Assembly (NCBI GenBank): GCA_963748205.1
Contig: CAVVIB010000023.1
Location: 124,001-188,000, forward strand
Reading direction: 5' to 3'
Source: JAIBJN01 sp963748205
GTDB lineage: Bacteria > Actinomycetota > Thermoleophilia > Gaiellales > Gaiellaceae
DNA: 64,000 nt
The translations under genes were made by a program, and so were the position numbers. The notes under the pieces were generated by a model that was given only the letters and a program-made list of their open reading frames with translations, did not search any database and was not told the DNA's origin. Numbering within the stretch: position 1 is the stretch's first letter; every line of letters begins with the position of its first letter. Shown here one piece after another: positions 9,456 to 17,528 of the stretch.

Positions 9456-9935
9456 CTATCCGCCGCCGGCGCGTGCGCGAGGCGGCCAGGATTCCGCCGC
9501 CCCCGCCGCTTCCTCCGCCTCCGAGCTGGCCTTCGCCCGGGCACTGGTGCGAGATTCCCTGCGAGCTCCCGGCGCCCTCGCCTGCCTGCGCTCCAGCAGC
9601 GCGATTCCCCGCAGGACCGGATCCGTCGCCACCCGTGCCGCCGCCACCGCTGCCAGGCGCCGGGCGCGGCCGGGCCTCCGACCGGGCCGGTGGCGAGGCG
9701 GCGGCGTGTCGGGAACCGGCACCTCGACCGGCTTCGTCACGTCCGGAAGCGGAGGTGCCGGCGGAAGCGGAGGAACCTGGGGAACTTCAGGAGGTGGAGG
9801 AAGTGGAGGGACTGGAGGAACTTGAGGAACTTGAACTGGTGGAAGCTGGGGGAGTGGAGGAAGCTGTGCCGCGGCAGCCGGGCTGCCCGCCGCCACCACG
9901 AACGTGAGAACGATCAATAGACCCTTGAGCCGCAT
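9456..9935 (-). CDS. Secreted proline-rich surface protein, apparently cut by an amber codon
   Basis: A 159-residue ORF with ATG 9935 and a ribosome binding site AGGAGG 8-13 nt upstream. Residues 1-22 are a signal peptide (MRLKGLLIVLTFVVAAGSPA). Residues 24-65 are proline repeats (LPPLPQLPP, VPQVPPVPP, PEVPQVPPLPP), likely an extended wall-spanning stalk. The rest is Ala/Arg/Glu-rich. The frame ends at TAG 9456-9458, but the same frame continues to a transmembrane anchor ending at 9264. So either one TAG interrupts a single surface protein (mutation or base error), or two genes abut. No LPxTG sorting motif is present. Confidence 0.65.
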   Translation of the reverse strand: MRLKGLLIVLTFVVAAGSPAAAAQLPPLPQLPPVQVPQVPPVPPLPPPPEVPQVPPLPPAPPLPDVTKPVEVPVPDTPPPRHRPGRRPGRARRLAAVAAARVATDPVLRGIALLERRQARAPGARRESRTSARAKASSEAEEAAGAAESWPPRARAGGG

Positions 9936-10024
9936 CCCGATGACCTCCTGTCGCCAGACGCCGGTCTGAGGCCTGGACCGTACCCCGAAGCGGCAAGGTC
10001 GAATCGCACCGCCCGCCGCCTCAG

Positions 10025-10030
10025 TAGACT
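10025..10030 (+). promoter_or_regulatory. -10 box of a leaderless promoter for the aminotransferase
   Basis: TAGACT ends 6 nt before the ATG at 10037, leaving no room for a Shine-Dalgarno site. It matches the boxes before sucC and two later genes. Confidence 0.55.
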
Positions 10031-10036
10031 CGGGGC

Positions 10037-11137
10037 ATGACTCAGATTTCCTTCGCCCGCGGATTCCCGGGCCCCGATCTGCTCCCGCTCGAGGAGTTCG
10101 GCGAGTGCGCCAAGGCAGCGCTCGCGCGCGACGGCGCGACCGCGATGAACTACGGCCCGCCCCTCGGCTACCCGCCTCTGCGCGAGTGGATCGCCGACCG
10201 GCACGACGTGCCCGTCGAGCGCGTGATGGTCACCAACGGCTCGCTCCAGGCCTTCAACTTCATCGCCCGCCACCACGTCCAGTCGGGCACGAAGGTCTTC
10301 GTCGAGGCGCCGTGCTACGACCGCTCGCTCCAGATCCTGCGCCGGCTCGGCGCCGAGGTCGAGACCGTCCCGCTCACCGACGAGGGCCTCGACGTCGACG
10401 CCCTCGACGAGGCGCTCGCACGGAGCTCGGGCCCGAACCTCGTGTACACGATCCCGACCTTCCAGAACCCCAGCGGCCGGACGCTCTCCGAGCCCAGCCG
10501 GAGGCGGCTGCTCGAGGTGGCGCGCTCACGCGGCGCGACGATCCTCGAGGACGACCCGTACGGCCTGCTCCGCTTCGCCGGCGAGTCCCTGCCGCGCCTG
10601 CTCGAGCTCTCCGGCGGGGAGGGCGTGATGTTCCTCTCCTCGTTCTCGAAGACCGTGGCGCCGGGCATTCGGGTCGGGTACGCGATCCTCCCCGAGGAGC
10701 TCATGGGCGCCATGCAGACGCTCGTGTTCGAGAATTACGTCTCCCCGGTCATGTTCGTCGAGGCCACGCTGCACGAGTTCGCCGCGCGCGGGAGCTTCGA
10801 CCCGAACGTCGAGACGATCCGCGAGGGCCTGCGGGCCCGTCGCGACGCGATGATCGGCGCGCTCGCGCGCGAGATGCCCGAGGGAACGACGTGGAACGAG
10901 CCCGACGGCGGCTACTTCCTGTGGGTCGATCTCCCGGGCGGGCTGACCGGCGAGACGCTGCTGGCGCAGGCCGGCGAGGTCGACGTCGCTTTCGTCAAGG
11001 GTGCCGACTTCTACTGGGACGGCGGCGGCGAGTCGGCCGTGCGGCTCGCGTTCTCGTACGCGACCCCGCCGGAGATCGACGAGGGCATCGCCCGCCTCGG
11101 GCGCCTGGTGCGGGAGGCGGTCGCGGTCACGGCGTGA
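10037..11137 (+). CDS. PLP-dependent aminotransferase (class I/II, MocR/LysN-like)
   Basis: A 366-residue fold-type I aminotransferase without the GntR DNA-binding domain of true MocR proteins. It has the substrate-side motif MNYGPPLGYPPLREWIA, the conserved YTIPTFQNPSGRTLS, the PLP phosphate region DDPYGLLRF and the Schiff-base lysine in SSFSKTVAPGIRVGY (Lys205). Relatives act on 2-aminoadipate, aromatic or branched-chain amino acids; the substrate cannot be read from sequence. The ATG 10037 follows a TAGACT box by 6 nt. It overlaps the next gene (cupin-TPR) by 4 bases (GTGA), forming a two-gene operon. Confidence 0.87.
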   Translation: MTQISFARGFPGPDLLPLEEFGECAKAALARDGATAMNYGPPLGYPPLREWIADRHDVPVERVMVTNGSLQAFNFIARHHVQSGTKVFVEAPCYDRSLQILRRLGAEVETVPLTDEGLDVDALDEALARSSGPNLVYTIPTFQNPSGRTLSEPSRRRLLEVARSRGATILEDDPYGLLRFAGESLPRLLELSGGEGVMFLSSFSKTVAPGIRVGYAILPEELMGAMQTLVFENYVSPVMFVEATLHEFAARGSFDPNVETIREGLRARRDAMIGALAREMPEGTTWNEPDGGYFLWVDLPGGLTGETLLAQAGEVDVAFVKGADFYWDGGGESAVRLAFSYATPPEIDEGIARLGRLVREAVAVTA

Positions 11138-11784
11138 GCCGGTTCCGCACCGCCCATCTCGACAACCTCGAGCGCTTCCAGGGCGAGTTCGACACGATCC
11201 CCGTGCGGATCCCGCTCGGGATCGGCGCCTTCGGGATCAACGCCTACGCGTCGCGCGAGGCCGGCGGGCATCTGATCGAGGATCACGACGAGCTCGGCGC
11301 CGGCGCGGGTGGGCACGAGGAGGTCTACCTGGTCCTGAAGGGACACGCCCAATTCGTGGTCGACGGGGAAGAGGTCGACGGGCCGGCCGGCACGTTCGTG
11401 TTCCTCCCCGACCCGGCGACGCGGCGGGGCGCCACGGCAGTCGAGGCCGAGACCGTCGTCCTTGTCGTCGGCGGGACACGCGGCGAGGCGTTCGAGCCGT
11501 CTCCCTGGGAGTCGTGGCTCGAGGCGCTACCGCTCTACACGGCGAAGGACTACGAGGGCGCGACCGCGATTCTCGCCCGGGCACTCGAGGGGCACCCCGA
11601 CAACCCGAACGTCCTCTACAACCTCGCGTGCTGCGAAGCCCTGGCGGGGCGAGGGGCGGACGCGCTGGCCCACCTCACCCGGTCGGCGGAGCTCGACCCG
11701 CGGGTGCCGGAGTGGGCGAGCCGCGACACTGATCTCGACTCGATCCGGGACGAGCCGGGCTTCCCCGGGAAGAGCGAGACCTAG
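11134..11784 (+). CDS. Cupin domain protein with C-terminal TPR
   Basis: A 216-residue protein starting at GTG 11134, overlapping the aminotransferase stop. Residues 35-110 form a cupin barrel (GAGGHEEVYLVLKGHAQFVVDGEEV; PAGTFVFLPDP), with a metal-binding GHEEVY and a second-strand pattern. Residues 120-200 form tetratricopeptide helices (YTAKDYEGATAILARALEGHPDNPNVLYNLACCEALAG). Cupin-TPR proteins of this form are common in actinobacteria but uncharacterised. Coupling to the aminotransferase hints at a shared substrate or a sensing role. Confidence 0.78.
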   Translation: MSRFRTAHLDNLERFQGEFDTIPVRIPLGIGAFGINAYASREAGGHLIEDHDELGAGAGGHEEVYLVLKGHAQFVVDGEEVDGPAGTFVFLPDPATRRGATAVEAETVVLVVGGTRGEAFEPSPWESWLEALPLYTAKDYEGATAILARALEGHPDNPNVLYNLACCEALAGRGADALAHLTRSAELDPRVPEWASRDTDLDSIRDEPGFPGKSET

Positions 11785-11957
11785 GCGGCGGCGTGGGCCC
11801 GCAGCGCGGGCCTCGCGATCAACCGGGCCTGCTCAGGCGGCTCGAGCCTGGTGGCCTTCGCCGAGCGAAACGTGGGGCAGGGACCTTCCGTCAGGGCGCA
11901 GAGTCCGGCCTGGCGGAAATAGCAGTCACTGCAGGTATTTTTCCGCCTCTTCGCCAT
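11781..11957 (-). CDS. Cys-rich 58-residue microprotein
   Basis: ATG 11957 to TAG 11781 encodes 58 residues starting MAKRRKNTCSDCYFRQAGLC, with a fourth cysteine in GPCPTF. The CxxC-x7-C-x6-C spacing suggests a small zinc-binding fold. The coding region is GC-ending and is preceded by a good -10 box (TAATAT, minus strand, 11972-11977) 14 nt before the ATG, with no Shine-Dalgarno. It shares only its stop with the convergent cupin gene. The function is unknown; it is shorter than usual ORF cut-offs and easily missed. Confidence 0.62.
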   Translation of the reverse strand: MAKRRKNTCSDCYFRQAGLCALTEGPCPTFRSAKATRLEPPEQARLIARPALRAHAAA

Positions 11958-12066
11958 CGATCGGGACGACCATATTAGGCCTCTCGAACCATGGCGTTAA
12001 GCGTTGCCGCGACGAAAAACACGCTATTTCCGGAAGGTTCGTGCGTAACGTTGACGATGCAGGCAA

Positions 12067-13053
12067 CTAGTTTGCTGCCAGAACGGACAACGCCTCTTGG
12101 ATGTTCGAGACGGGGATGATCTCGAGGTCGTCCGTCGCCTTCTTCGCGTCCTCGAAGTTCCCGTCCGGGACGAGGAAGATGTCCGCTCCCGCCTCGCGGG
12201 CGCCGATGGCCTTCTGCTTCACGCCGCCGATCGGCAGGACCTCCCCGTCGAGCGTCAGCTCGCCGGTCGCGACGATCTTGCGCCCGCGGTCGATGTCGTC
12301 GTCGCCGAGCTCGTCGATGATGTCGAGGGCGAACGCCAGCCCCGCGCTCGGCCCGCCGATGTTCCCGGCGTCGATCTCGATGTCCACCGGGAACTCGAAG
12401 TCGAGCTCGTCCTGTACCTGCACGCCCATGACGGCCCGGTCCGGGTCGTCGGGCGCGGCCCGCGTCCCGGACGTGACCTGGACTCGCTCGTCACCGCGCT
12501 GGACGGTCAGGTCCACCTCCTGGCCGGGCTCGACGTCCGACAGGGCGCGCTGGAGGCCCTGGATGGACTCGACGTCCTGGCCTTCCGCCTCGACGATCAC
12601 GTCCCCGACCTCGAGCACGCCGTCCGCAGGCGAGTCGGGCTGGACGAGCACGATCTCGGCGCCCGACTCGTTCACCTCCACCTCGCGCCCGAGCTCCCGC
12701 AGCGCGACCGTGATCGCGATCAGCTGCGAGCGGGACATGTCGTTGAGGCTCGACTGGCGCCGCTGCCGGTCGCTCACGCCCGCCGGGTTGACCGCGCGCT
12801 CCGGCAGGAGGTCGGCGCCCTCCTTGGTCCAGGGGAAGAGCCGCTCGAAGAGGCTGGCCCGCCCGATGCGGACGTCGACCATGTAGATGTCCTCCTCGTC
12901 CTGGGACTCCTCGCCCGGGATGCGCACGAGCGGGTCGGTGGGCCGCGCCCTGTCGGGCAGGACGATGTAGTGGTCGGACGGGATGATGCTGAGCGCCAGC
13001 CCCGTGACGACCACGACGAGCAGGCCTGTCAGAACGAAAGCGAGGCGGCGCAT
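12067..13053 (-). CDS. PDZ-domain Lon-type (S16) serine protease
   Basis: A 328-residue membrane-tethered protease of the YlbL/PDZ-S16 type. Residues 5-25 are a signal anchor (LAFVLTGLLVVVVTGLALSII). A PDZ domain lies around 140-200 (IVLVQPDSPADGVLEVGDVI). The C-terminal Lon proteolytic domain has the catalytic Ser236 in GGPSAG and Lys279 in GGVKQK, 43 residues apart as in Lon. There is no ATPase domain, so it degrades or processes extracytoplasmic or membrane substrates without ATP. It stands upstream of no obvious partner; mdh follows on the same strand after 50 bases. Confidence 0.88.
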   Translation of the reverse strand: MRRLAFVLTGLLVVVVTGLALSIIPSDHYIVLPDRARPTDPLVRIPGEESQDEEDIYMVDVRIGRASLFERLFPWTKEGADLLPERAVNPAGVSDRQRRQSSLNDMSRSQLIAITVALRELGREVEVNESGAEIVLVQPDSPADGVLEVGDVIVEAEGQDVESIQGLQRALSDVEPGQEVDLTVQRGDERVQVTSGTRAAPDDPDRAVMGVQVQDELDFEFPVDIEIDAGNIGGPSAGLAFALDIIDELGDDDIDRGRKIVATGELTLDGEVLPIGGVKQKAIGAREAGADIFLVPDGNFEDAKKATDDLEIIPVSNIQEALSVLAAN

Positions 13054-13105
13054 CGTTCAGCGATCGTAGCCCGCCCCCTCGGGCCGGGCGGCAATCGGCT
13101 CTCGC

Positions 13106-14029
13106 TTACCCGGTCAGGACGGAGACGACCTCGCGGACGGCCGCCGCGGACTCGTCGAGCGCGGCGCGCTCCTCGTCGGTGAGGTCGAGCTCGAAGATCT
13201 CCTCGATCCCGCCGGCGCCGAGCTTCACGGGCACGCCCATGTAGAGATCGTCGATCCCGTACTCGCCCTGGAGGAGCGCGGTGCAAGGAAGGACGCGCTT
13301 CTGGTCGAGCACGAGCGAGTCCACCATCTGCGCCGCGGCCGCTCCCGGCGCGTACCAGGCCGACGTGCCGAGGAGCTTGACGATCTCGCCCCCGCCCTTG
13401 CGGGTTCGCTCGACCATCGCCTCGATCCTGTCGGCGGAGACAAGCTTCGTGAGCGGGACGCCGCCCACGGTGGTCGCGGAGACCACCGGGACCATCTGGT
13501 CGCCGTGGCCGCCCAGCACCATCGCGGTCACGTCCTTGACCGACGCGCCGGTCTCCATGGAGATGAAGGCGCTGAAGCGCGCGGTGTCGAGGATGCCGGC
13601 CATGCCGAAGACCCGCTCGCGCGGCCAGTCGGAGACGTTCTTCGCCACGTGGCACATGGCGTCGAGCGGGTTCGAGACCACGATCAGGATGGCGTCGGGG
13701 GAATGCTCGACGACCTCCCGCGTGACGGAGCCGACGATGCCCTCGTTGATGCTCACCAGGTCGTCGCGGCTCATGTCGCCCGTGCGCGGGACGCCCGCCG
13801 TGACGACGACGACGTCCGAGCCCTTCGTCTCCTCGTAGCCGTTCGATCCGACGACCGACGGCTCGTAGCCGAGCACCGAGGCGGCCTGGTCGATGTCGAG
13901 GGCCTTCCCCTGCGGGAGCCCTTCCTTGATGTCGACCAGGACGACGTCTGCGTAGTCGCGCCTGGCGATCTCCTGCGCCGCGGTCGCGCCGACGTTGCCG
14001 GCCCCGACCACTGTCACCTTCCGTCTCAA
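13106..14029 (-). CDS. mdh: Malate dehydrogenase (LDH-like type)
   Basis: A 307-residue NAD-dependent malate dehydrogenase of the lactate-dehydrogenase-like group. The NAD-binding loop is VVGAGNVGATAAQEIA, the substrate arginines lie in VTAGVPRTGDMSRDDL, and the catalytic His-Asp region is VFGMAGILDTARF ... VLGGHGDQMVPV. The start is TTG 14029, which overlaps the icd stop (TTGA); a continuous ORF extends further upstream but lies within icd. With icd and the divergent citrate synthase it forms a TCA-cycle block. Confidence 0.93.
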   Translation of the reverse strand: MRRKVTVVGAGNVGATAAQEIARRDYADVVLVDIKEGLPQGKALDIDQAASVLGYEPSVVGSNGYEETKGSDVVVVTAGVPRTGDMSRDDLVSINEGIVGSVTREVVEHSPDAILIVVSNPLDAMCHVAKNVSDWPRERVFGMAGILDTARFSAFISMETGASVKDVTAMVLGGHGDQMVPVVSATTVGGVPLTKLVSADRIEAMVERTRKGGGEIVKLLGTSAWYAPGAAAAQMVDSLVLDQKRVLPCTALLQGEYGIDDLYMGVPVKLGAGGIEEIFELDLTDEERAALDESAAAVREVVSVLTG

Positions 14030-15117
14030 ACCCGAACTCCCATCCTGTCGATGATTGCGTCGGCGACCTCGCTCGTCCCGACGGCCGTCGGGTCGTCGCG
14101 GGTCGGCTTCATGTCGTACGTGACCTGTGCGCCCTCGGCGATGACGTCGGCGATCGCGGTCTCGAGGCGGTCGGCCGCGTCGCGCTCGTCCAGGTGCCGG
14201 AGCATCATCACCCCGGAGAGCATCATCGCCATCGGGTTCACCTTGTTCTGGCCCGTGTACTTCGGCGCCGAGCCGTGCGTCGGCTCGAAGACCGCGGCGT
14301 GCGTGCCGAAGTTGCCGCCGGGCGCGAGCCCCAGGCCGCCGATCAGGCCGGCGCAGAGGTCGGAGACGATGTCCCCGTAGAGGTTCGGGCACACGAGGAC
14401 GTCGTACTCCTCGGGCCGCTGGACGAGCTGCATCGAGAGGTTGTCGACGATCTTGTCCTCGAACTCCACGTCCTCGTTCTCGGCGGCGACCTCGCGGGCC
14501 ACCCTGAGGTAGAGCCCGTCGGTGAACTTCATGATGTTGGCCTTGTGCACGGCCGTCACCTTGCGGCGGCCGTTCTTGCGCGCGTAGTCGAAGGCGAACT
14601 CGACGATGCGGCGCGTCCCGGCCACGGAGATCGGCTTCACGGAGATCCCGGAGCCGTCCCGGATCCGCCCCTGGCCGCGCTGCTCGAGCCAGGCGATCAG
14701 CTCGGCGGCCTCCTCGGTGCCGTCCTCGAGCTCGATCCCGGCGTAGAGGTCCTCGGTGTTCTCGCGGACGACGACGAGGTCGACCGTCTCGTAGCGCGAG
14801 CGCACGCCCGGGTAGCTCTTGCAGGGCCGCACCTGCCCGTAGAGGTCGAGGCTCTTGCGCAGCGCGACGTTGACCGAGCGGAAGCCCGTGCCGACGGGCG
14901 TCGTGATCGGCCCCTTGATGGCGACGCCGTTGCTCTTGATCGACTCGAGGACATGGTCGGGAAGCGGGTTCCCGCCGTAGGAGTCCATCACGTCGGCGCC
15001 CGCCTGCTGGACGTCCCAGTCGAAGTCGACACCGGTCGCGTCGAGGACGCGCCGAGTCGCCTCGGCGATCTCGGGCCCCGTCCCGTCGCCAGGGATGAGC
15101 GTAACTCTGTGTGCCAT
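14026..15117 (-). CDS. icd: Isocitrate dehydrogenase (NAD-type, isopropylmalate-dehydrogenase family)
   Basis: A 363-residue beta-decarboxylating dehydrogenase. It begins VTLIPGDGTGPEIAEATRRV, carries RENTEDLYAGIE for isocitrate and cofactor binding, the catalytic Tyr/Lys region TAVHKANIMKFTDGL and the metal-binding aspartates in DNLSMQLV and NLYGDIVSDLCAGLIGGLGL. The length and the absence of large insertions favour a homo-oligomeric NAD-linked enzyme rather than the 740-residue actinobacterial monomeric IDH; isopropylmalate dehydrogenase is the alternative, but the neighbours (mdh, citrate synthase) support the TCA role. It is translationally coupled to mdh. Confidence 0.88.
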   Translation of the reverse strand: MAHRVTLIPGDGTGPEIAEATRRVLDATGVDFDWDVQQAGADVMDSYGGNPLPDHVLESIKSNGVAIKGPITTPVGTGFRSVNVALRKSLDLYGQVRPCKSYPGVRSRYETVDLVVVRENTEDLYAGIELEDGTEEAAELIAWLEQRGQGRIRDGSGISVKPISVAGTRRIVEFAFDYARKNGRRKVTAVHKANIMKFTDGLYLRVAREVAAENEDVEFEDKIVDNLSMQLVQRPEEYDVLVCPNLYGDIVSDLCAGLIGGLGLAPGGNFGTHAAVFEPTHGSAPKYTGQNKVNPMAMMLSGVMMLRHLDERDAADRLETAIADVIAEGAQVTYDMKPTRDDPTAVGTSEVADAIIDRMGVRV

Positions 15118-15201
15118 CGGCCGCGGCCCATTCTACGGGCGCAGAGGCGGGCGGCCGTCCGATACCGTGCCGCTGACAGGGAAGGCGCCCGGAAGGAGCC
15201 C

Positions 15202-16278
15202 ATGAACGACTTCAAGCCAGGACTCGAGGGCATCGTCGCCGTCGAGACGGAGATCGCCGAGCCGGACCGGGAAGGGGGGTCGCTCCGCTACCGCGGGGTC
15301 GACATCGAGGAGCTCGTCGGCCGCTACCCCTACGAGAACGTCTGGGGCCTGCTCGTCGACGACGACCTGGAGTCGAAGATGCCCGACCCGGAGCCGTACG
15401 AGCCGGCCCGTCTCACCGGGGACGCGCCCGCCGACCTCCAGGCGGAGACCGCGCGCCTCGCGGGCGAATGGGACCTCGGGAAGCTGAACGAGATCTCCGA
15501 CGAGCAGGCGCGCGAGGATCTCGGCCGCCTGTCGGCGCAGATGATGTCGACCGTGGCCCGCTCGGCCCGCATCGCGGACGGCAAGGACGACGTCGTCCCC
15601 GACGAGGTCGTCGCACAGGGCTCCACCGCCGCCGAGAAGTTCCTCCTTCGCTGGCGCGGCGAGGCCGACCCGAGACACGCCGCGGCGATCGACACCTACT
15701 GGATCTGCACGGCCGAGCACGGGCTCAACGCATCCACCTTCACGGCGCGCGTGGTCGCCTCGACCGGGGCCGACTGCGGCGCGTCGCTCTCCGCGGCCGT
15801 CGGCGCGCTCTCGGGCCCGCTGCACGGCGGCGCGCCGGCCTACGTGAAGCCGATGCTCGAGGAGGTCTCGGCGCATGGAGACGCCGAGGGCTGGGTACGG
15901 GACGCGCTGGCGAGCGGCAAGCGGCTCATGGGCTTCGGACACCGCGTCTATCGCGCCGAGGACCCGCGCTCCCGGATCCTCAAGCGCACCGCGCAGGAGC
16001 TCGGCTCGCCGTACGTCGAGGTGGCCGAAGAGCTCGAGCAGGCAGCGCTGGCGGCGCTCCAGGAGCGCCATCCCGAGCGCGTGCTCGCGACGAACGTCGA
16101 GTACTACTCGGCCGTCGTGCTCGACATCGCGGAGATCCCGCCGCCGCTCGCGCCTGCGATGTTCGCCTGCTCGCGCGTGGCCGGCTGGTCGGCGCACATC
16201 CTCGAGCAGAAGCGGACCGGGCGCCTCTTCAGGCCCTCGGCCACCTACGTCGGCCCCGCAGCCCGAAGCCTCGCGTGA
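15202..16278 (+). CDS. gltA: Citrate synthase / 2-methylcitrate synthase family
   Basis: A 358-residue short-form citrate synthase. Key blocks are AEHGLNASTFTARVVAST, the first catalytic histidine in GPLHGGAP and the second in MGFGHRVYRAEDPRS, and the C-terminal arginine region VAGWSAHILEQ. It condenses oxaloacetate with acetyl-CoA (or propionyl-CoA; methylcitrate synthases are close relatives). The start ATG 15202 has a ribosome binding site GGAAGGAG at normal spacing; a longer ORF upstream is antisense noise over icd. It is divergent from icd and overlaps the next gene by 4 bases. Confidence 0.9.
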   Translation: MNDFKPGLEGIVAVETEIAEPDREGGSLRYRGVDIEELVGRYPYENVWGLLVDDDLESKMPDPEPYEPARLTGDAPADLQAETARLAGEWDLGKLNEISDEQAREDLGRLSAQMMSTVARSARIADGKDDVVPDEVVAQGSTAAEKFLLRWRGEADPRHAAAIDTYWICTAEHGLNASTFTARVVASTGADCGASLSAAVGALSGPLHGGAPAYVKPMLEEVSAHGDAEGWVRDALASGKRLMGFGHRVYRAEDPRSRILKRTAQELGSPYVEVAEELEQAALAALQERHPERVLATNVEYYSAVVLDIAEIPPPLAPAMFACSRVAGWSAHILEQKRTGRLFRPSATYVGPAARSLA

Positions 16279-16766
16279 CGCTCGCCGAGGCCCTCGGCCG
16301 GGCCGCAGAGGTGAACGACGAGCGGGCGCTCGCCGACATCCGCAGAGCCGTCGACGACGAGCTCGAGGCGGCGGCCCGCAGCCAGGACTACCGCGAGCGC
16401 GCCCTCGCCTACAGGGCGATCGGCCAGCTCCGCTTCAACCAGAAGACGGAGCTCCTCCGCCGAGGGCTCGAAGACACGAGCCCGGCCGCGCGCGGCTCCG
16501 CGCTCCTCTCGCTCGAGCTCCTCTCGCGCGACCATCCCGGGCTCGTCAACGCCGTGCGCGGGACGCTGCATTCGCTCGCGAACGAGGATCCCAACGCCGC
16601 CGTCCGGCGGCTCGCGGTGCTCTCGCTGAAGAACGGCTCGCCGCAGGCCGACACGATCACGCTGCTCGCGCACATGGCCGAGGAGGCGGAGGACAAGGAT
16701 CTCCGCGCCACGGCAGCCGCGGTGCACCGCGGCCTGAAGAAGCGCGCCTCCGAGCGAGAGCGCTAG
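16275..16766 (+). CDS. HEAT-repeat-like helical protein
   Basis: A 163-residue protein starting at GTG 16275 (GTGA overlap with citrate synthase). It is nearly all alpha-helical with paired helices spaced like HEAT or armadillo repeats (ERALAYRAIGQLRFNQKTELLRRGLEDTSPAARGSALLSLELL; AAVRRLAVLSLKNG). No catalytic motif is visible. Coupling to citrate synthase is close, but a functional link is only inference. Confidence 0.7.
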   Translation: MTLAEALGRAAEVNDERALADIRRAVDDELEAAARSQDYRERALAYRAIGQLRFNQKTELLRRGLEDTSPAARGSALLSLELLSRDHPGLVNAVRGTLHSLANEDPNAAVRRLAVLSLKNGSPQADTITLLAHMAEEAEDKDLRATAAAVHRGLKKRASERER

Positions 16767-16770
16767 GCGC

Positions 16771-16825
16771 TTGACGCGGATCGCTTCAGTTTGTAAAGCT
16801 GGCGTCTCCTTCAAAAACTGAAGCG
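16771..16825 (+). promoter_or_regulatory. Promoter with an 11-bp inverted repeat before the carbonic anhydrase
   Basis: A TTGACG (16771-16776) and a TGTAAA (16792-16797) could serve as -35 and -10. An exact 11-bp inverted repeat, cgcttcagttt at 16782-16792 and aaactgaagcg at 16815-16825, straddles the spacer and the transcribed leader. It could be a repressor site or, in the RNA, a hairpin just ahead of the ribosome binding site (AAGGGGGAA). Confidence 0.5.
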
Positions 16826-16840
16826 CCGCAAGGGGGAACC

Positions 16841-17353
16841 ATGCCGGAGCGCGACATCCTGCAGGCTGCGAACGAGATCTACACGGACGGGTTCGGGAAG
16901 GGTGACCTGCCCATGCCTCCCGGGCGACGGCTGGCGGTCGTGACGTGCATGGACGCACGCCTCGACCCCGCCAAGTTCCTCGGCCTCGAGGAGGGGGACG
17001 CGCACGTGATCCGCAACGCCGGCGGGCTCGTCACGGAGGACGCCATCCGCTCGCTGATCATCTCCCACTGGCTGCTGGGCACGCAGGAGGTGGCCGTGAT
17101 CGCGCACACGGACTGCGGGATGCTCACGTTCTCGAACGACGACCTCCACGCGAAGCTCCACGAGGAAGCCGGCTCGGACGCGACGGACATCGACTTCAGG
17201 CCCTTCGCCGACCTCGAGGCGAGCGTCAGGGGCAGCCTGAGCGCGATCCGCGAGTCGCCGCACCTTCCGGACTCGCTCGAGCTCTCGGGCTGGGTCTACG
17301 ACGTCAGGAGCGGACGACTCAGCGAGGTCGCCGAGGTCGCCTCGCCGGCCTAG
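16841..17353 (+). CDS. Beta-carbonic anhydrase
   Basis: A 170-residue beta-class (type II-like, short) carbonic anhydrase that interconverts CO2 and bicarbonate. Zinc ligands are Cys36 in VVTCMDARLD, His89 and Cys92 in IAHTDCGML, with the Asp38-Arg40 dyad next to the first cysteine. RNAGGLVTEDAIRSLIIS is the usual central block. Bicarbonate supply for the biotin carboxylase and PEP carboxykinase in this window is a plausible role. The gene stands behind its own promoter and an inverted repeat. Confidence 0.92.
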   Translation: MPERDILQAANEIYTDGFGKGDLPMPPGRRLAVVTCMDARLDPAKFLGLEEGDAHVIRNAGGLVTEDAIRSLIISHWLLGTQEVAVIAHTDCGMLTFSNDDLHAKLHEEAGSDATDIDFRPFADLEASVRGSLSAIRESPHLPDSLELSGWVYDVRSGRLSEVAEVASPA

Positions 17354-17358
17354 CCGCG

Positions 17359-17523
17359 CTACTCGCAGCTACAGCGGCCCCGGCGCCGGATGACGCCGCA
17401 GGCCGGGCAGCGCGCATCCCGCCGCTGCTCGAGCATCGAGTAGCGCTGTGCCAGCATGGCTAGCAGCGCCCCGAGCCCTCCTCCGAGGGCGAGGGTGACG
17501 AGGATGTCTGGGCTGGTCTCCAC
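17359..17523 (-). CDS. Small membrane protein with C-terminal zinc ribbon
   Basis: GTG 17523 to TAG 17359 encodes 54 residues. Residues 6-24 form one transmembrane helix (ILVTLALGGGLGALLAML), and the tail has two cysteine pairs (CPACGVIRRRGRCSC), a minimal zinc knuckle. The gene lies directly downstream of xerC in the same orientation, separated by 5 bases. No ribosome binding site is clear and the family is unknown to me. Confidence 0.55.
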   Translation of the reverse strand: METSPDILVTLALGGGLGALLAMLAQRYSMLEQRRDARCPACGVIRRRGRCSCE

Positions 17524-17528
17524 GTGTT

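Noticed and set aside
9456..9458. Pyrrolysine or programmed amber read-through in the surface protein
   Set aside because: No stem-loop or pyl gene is visible and a single base error is simpler; kept only as a low-weight possibility.
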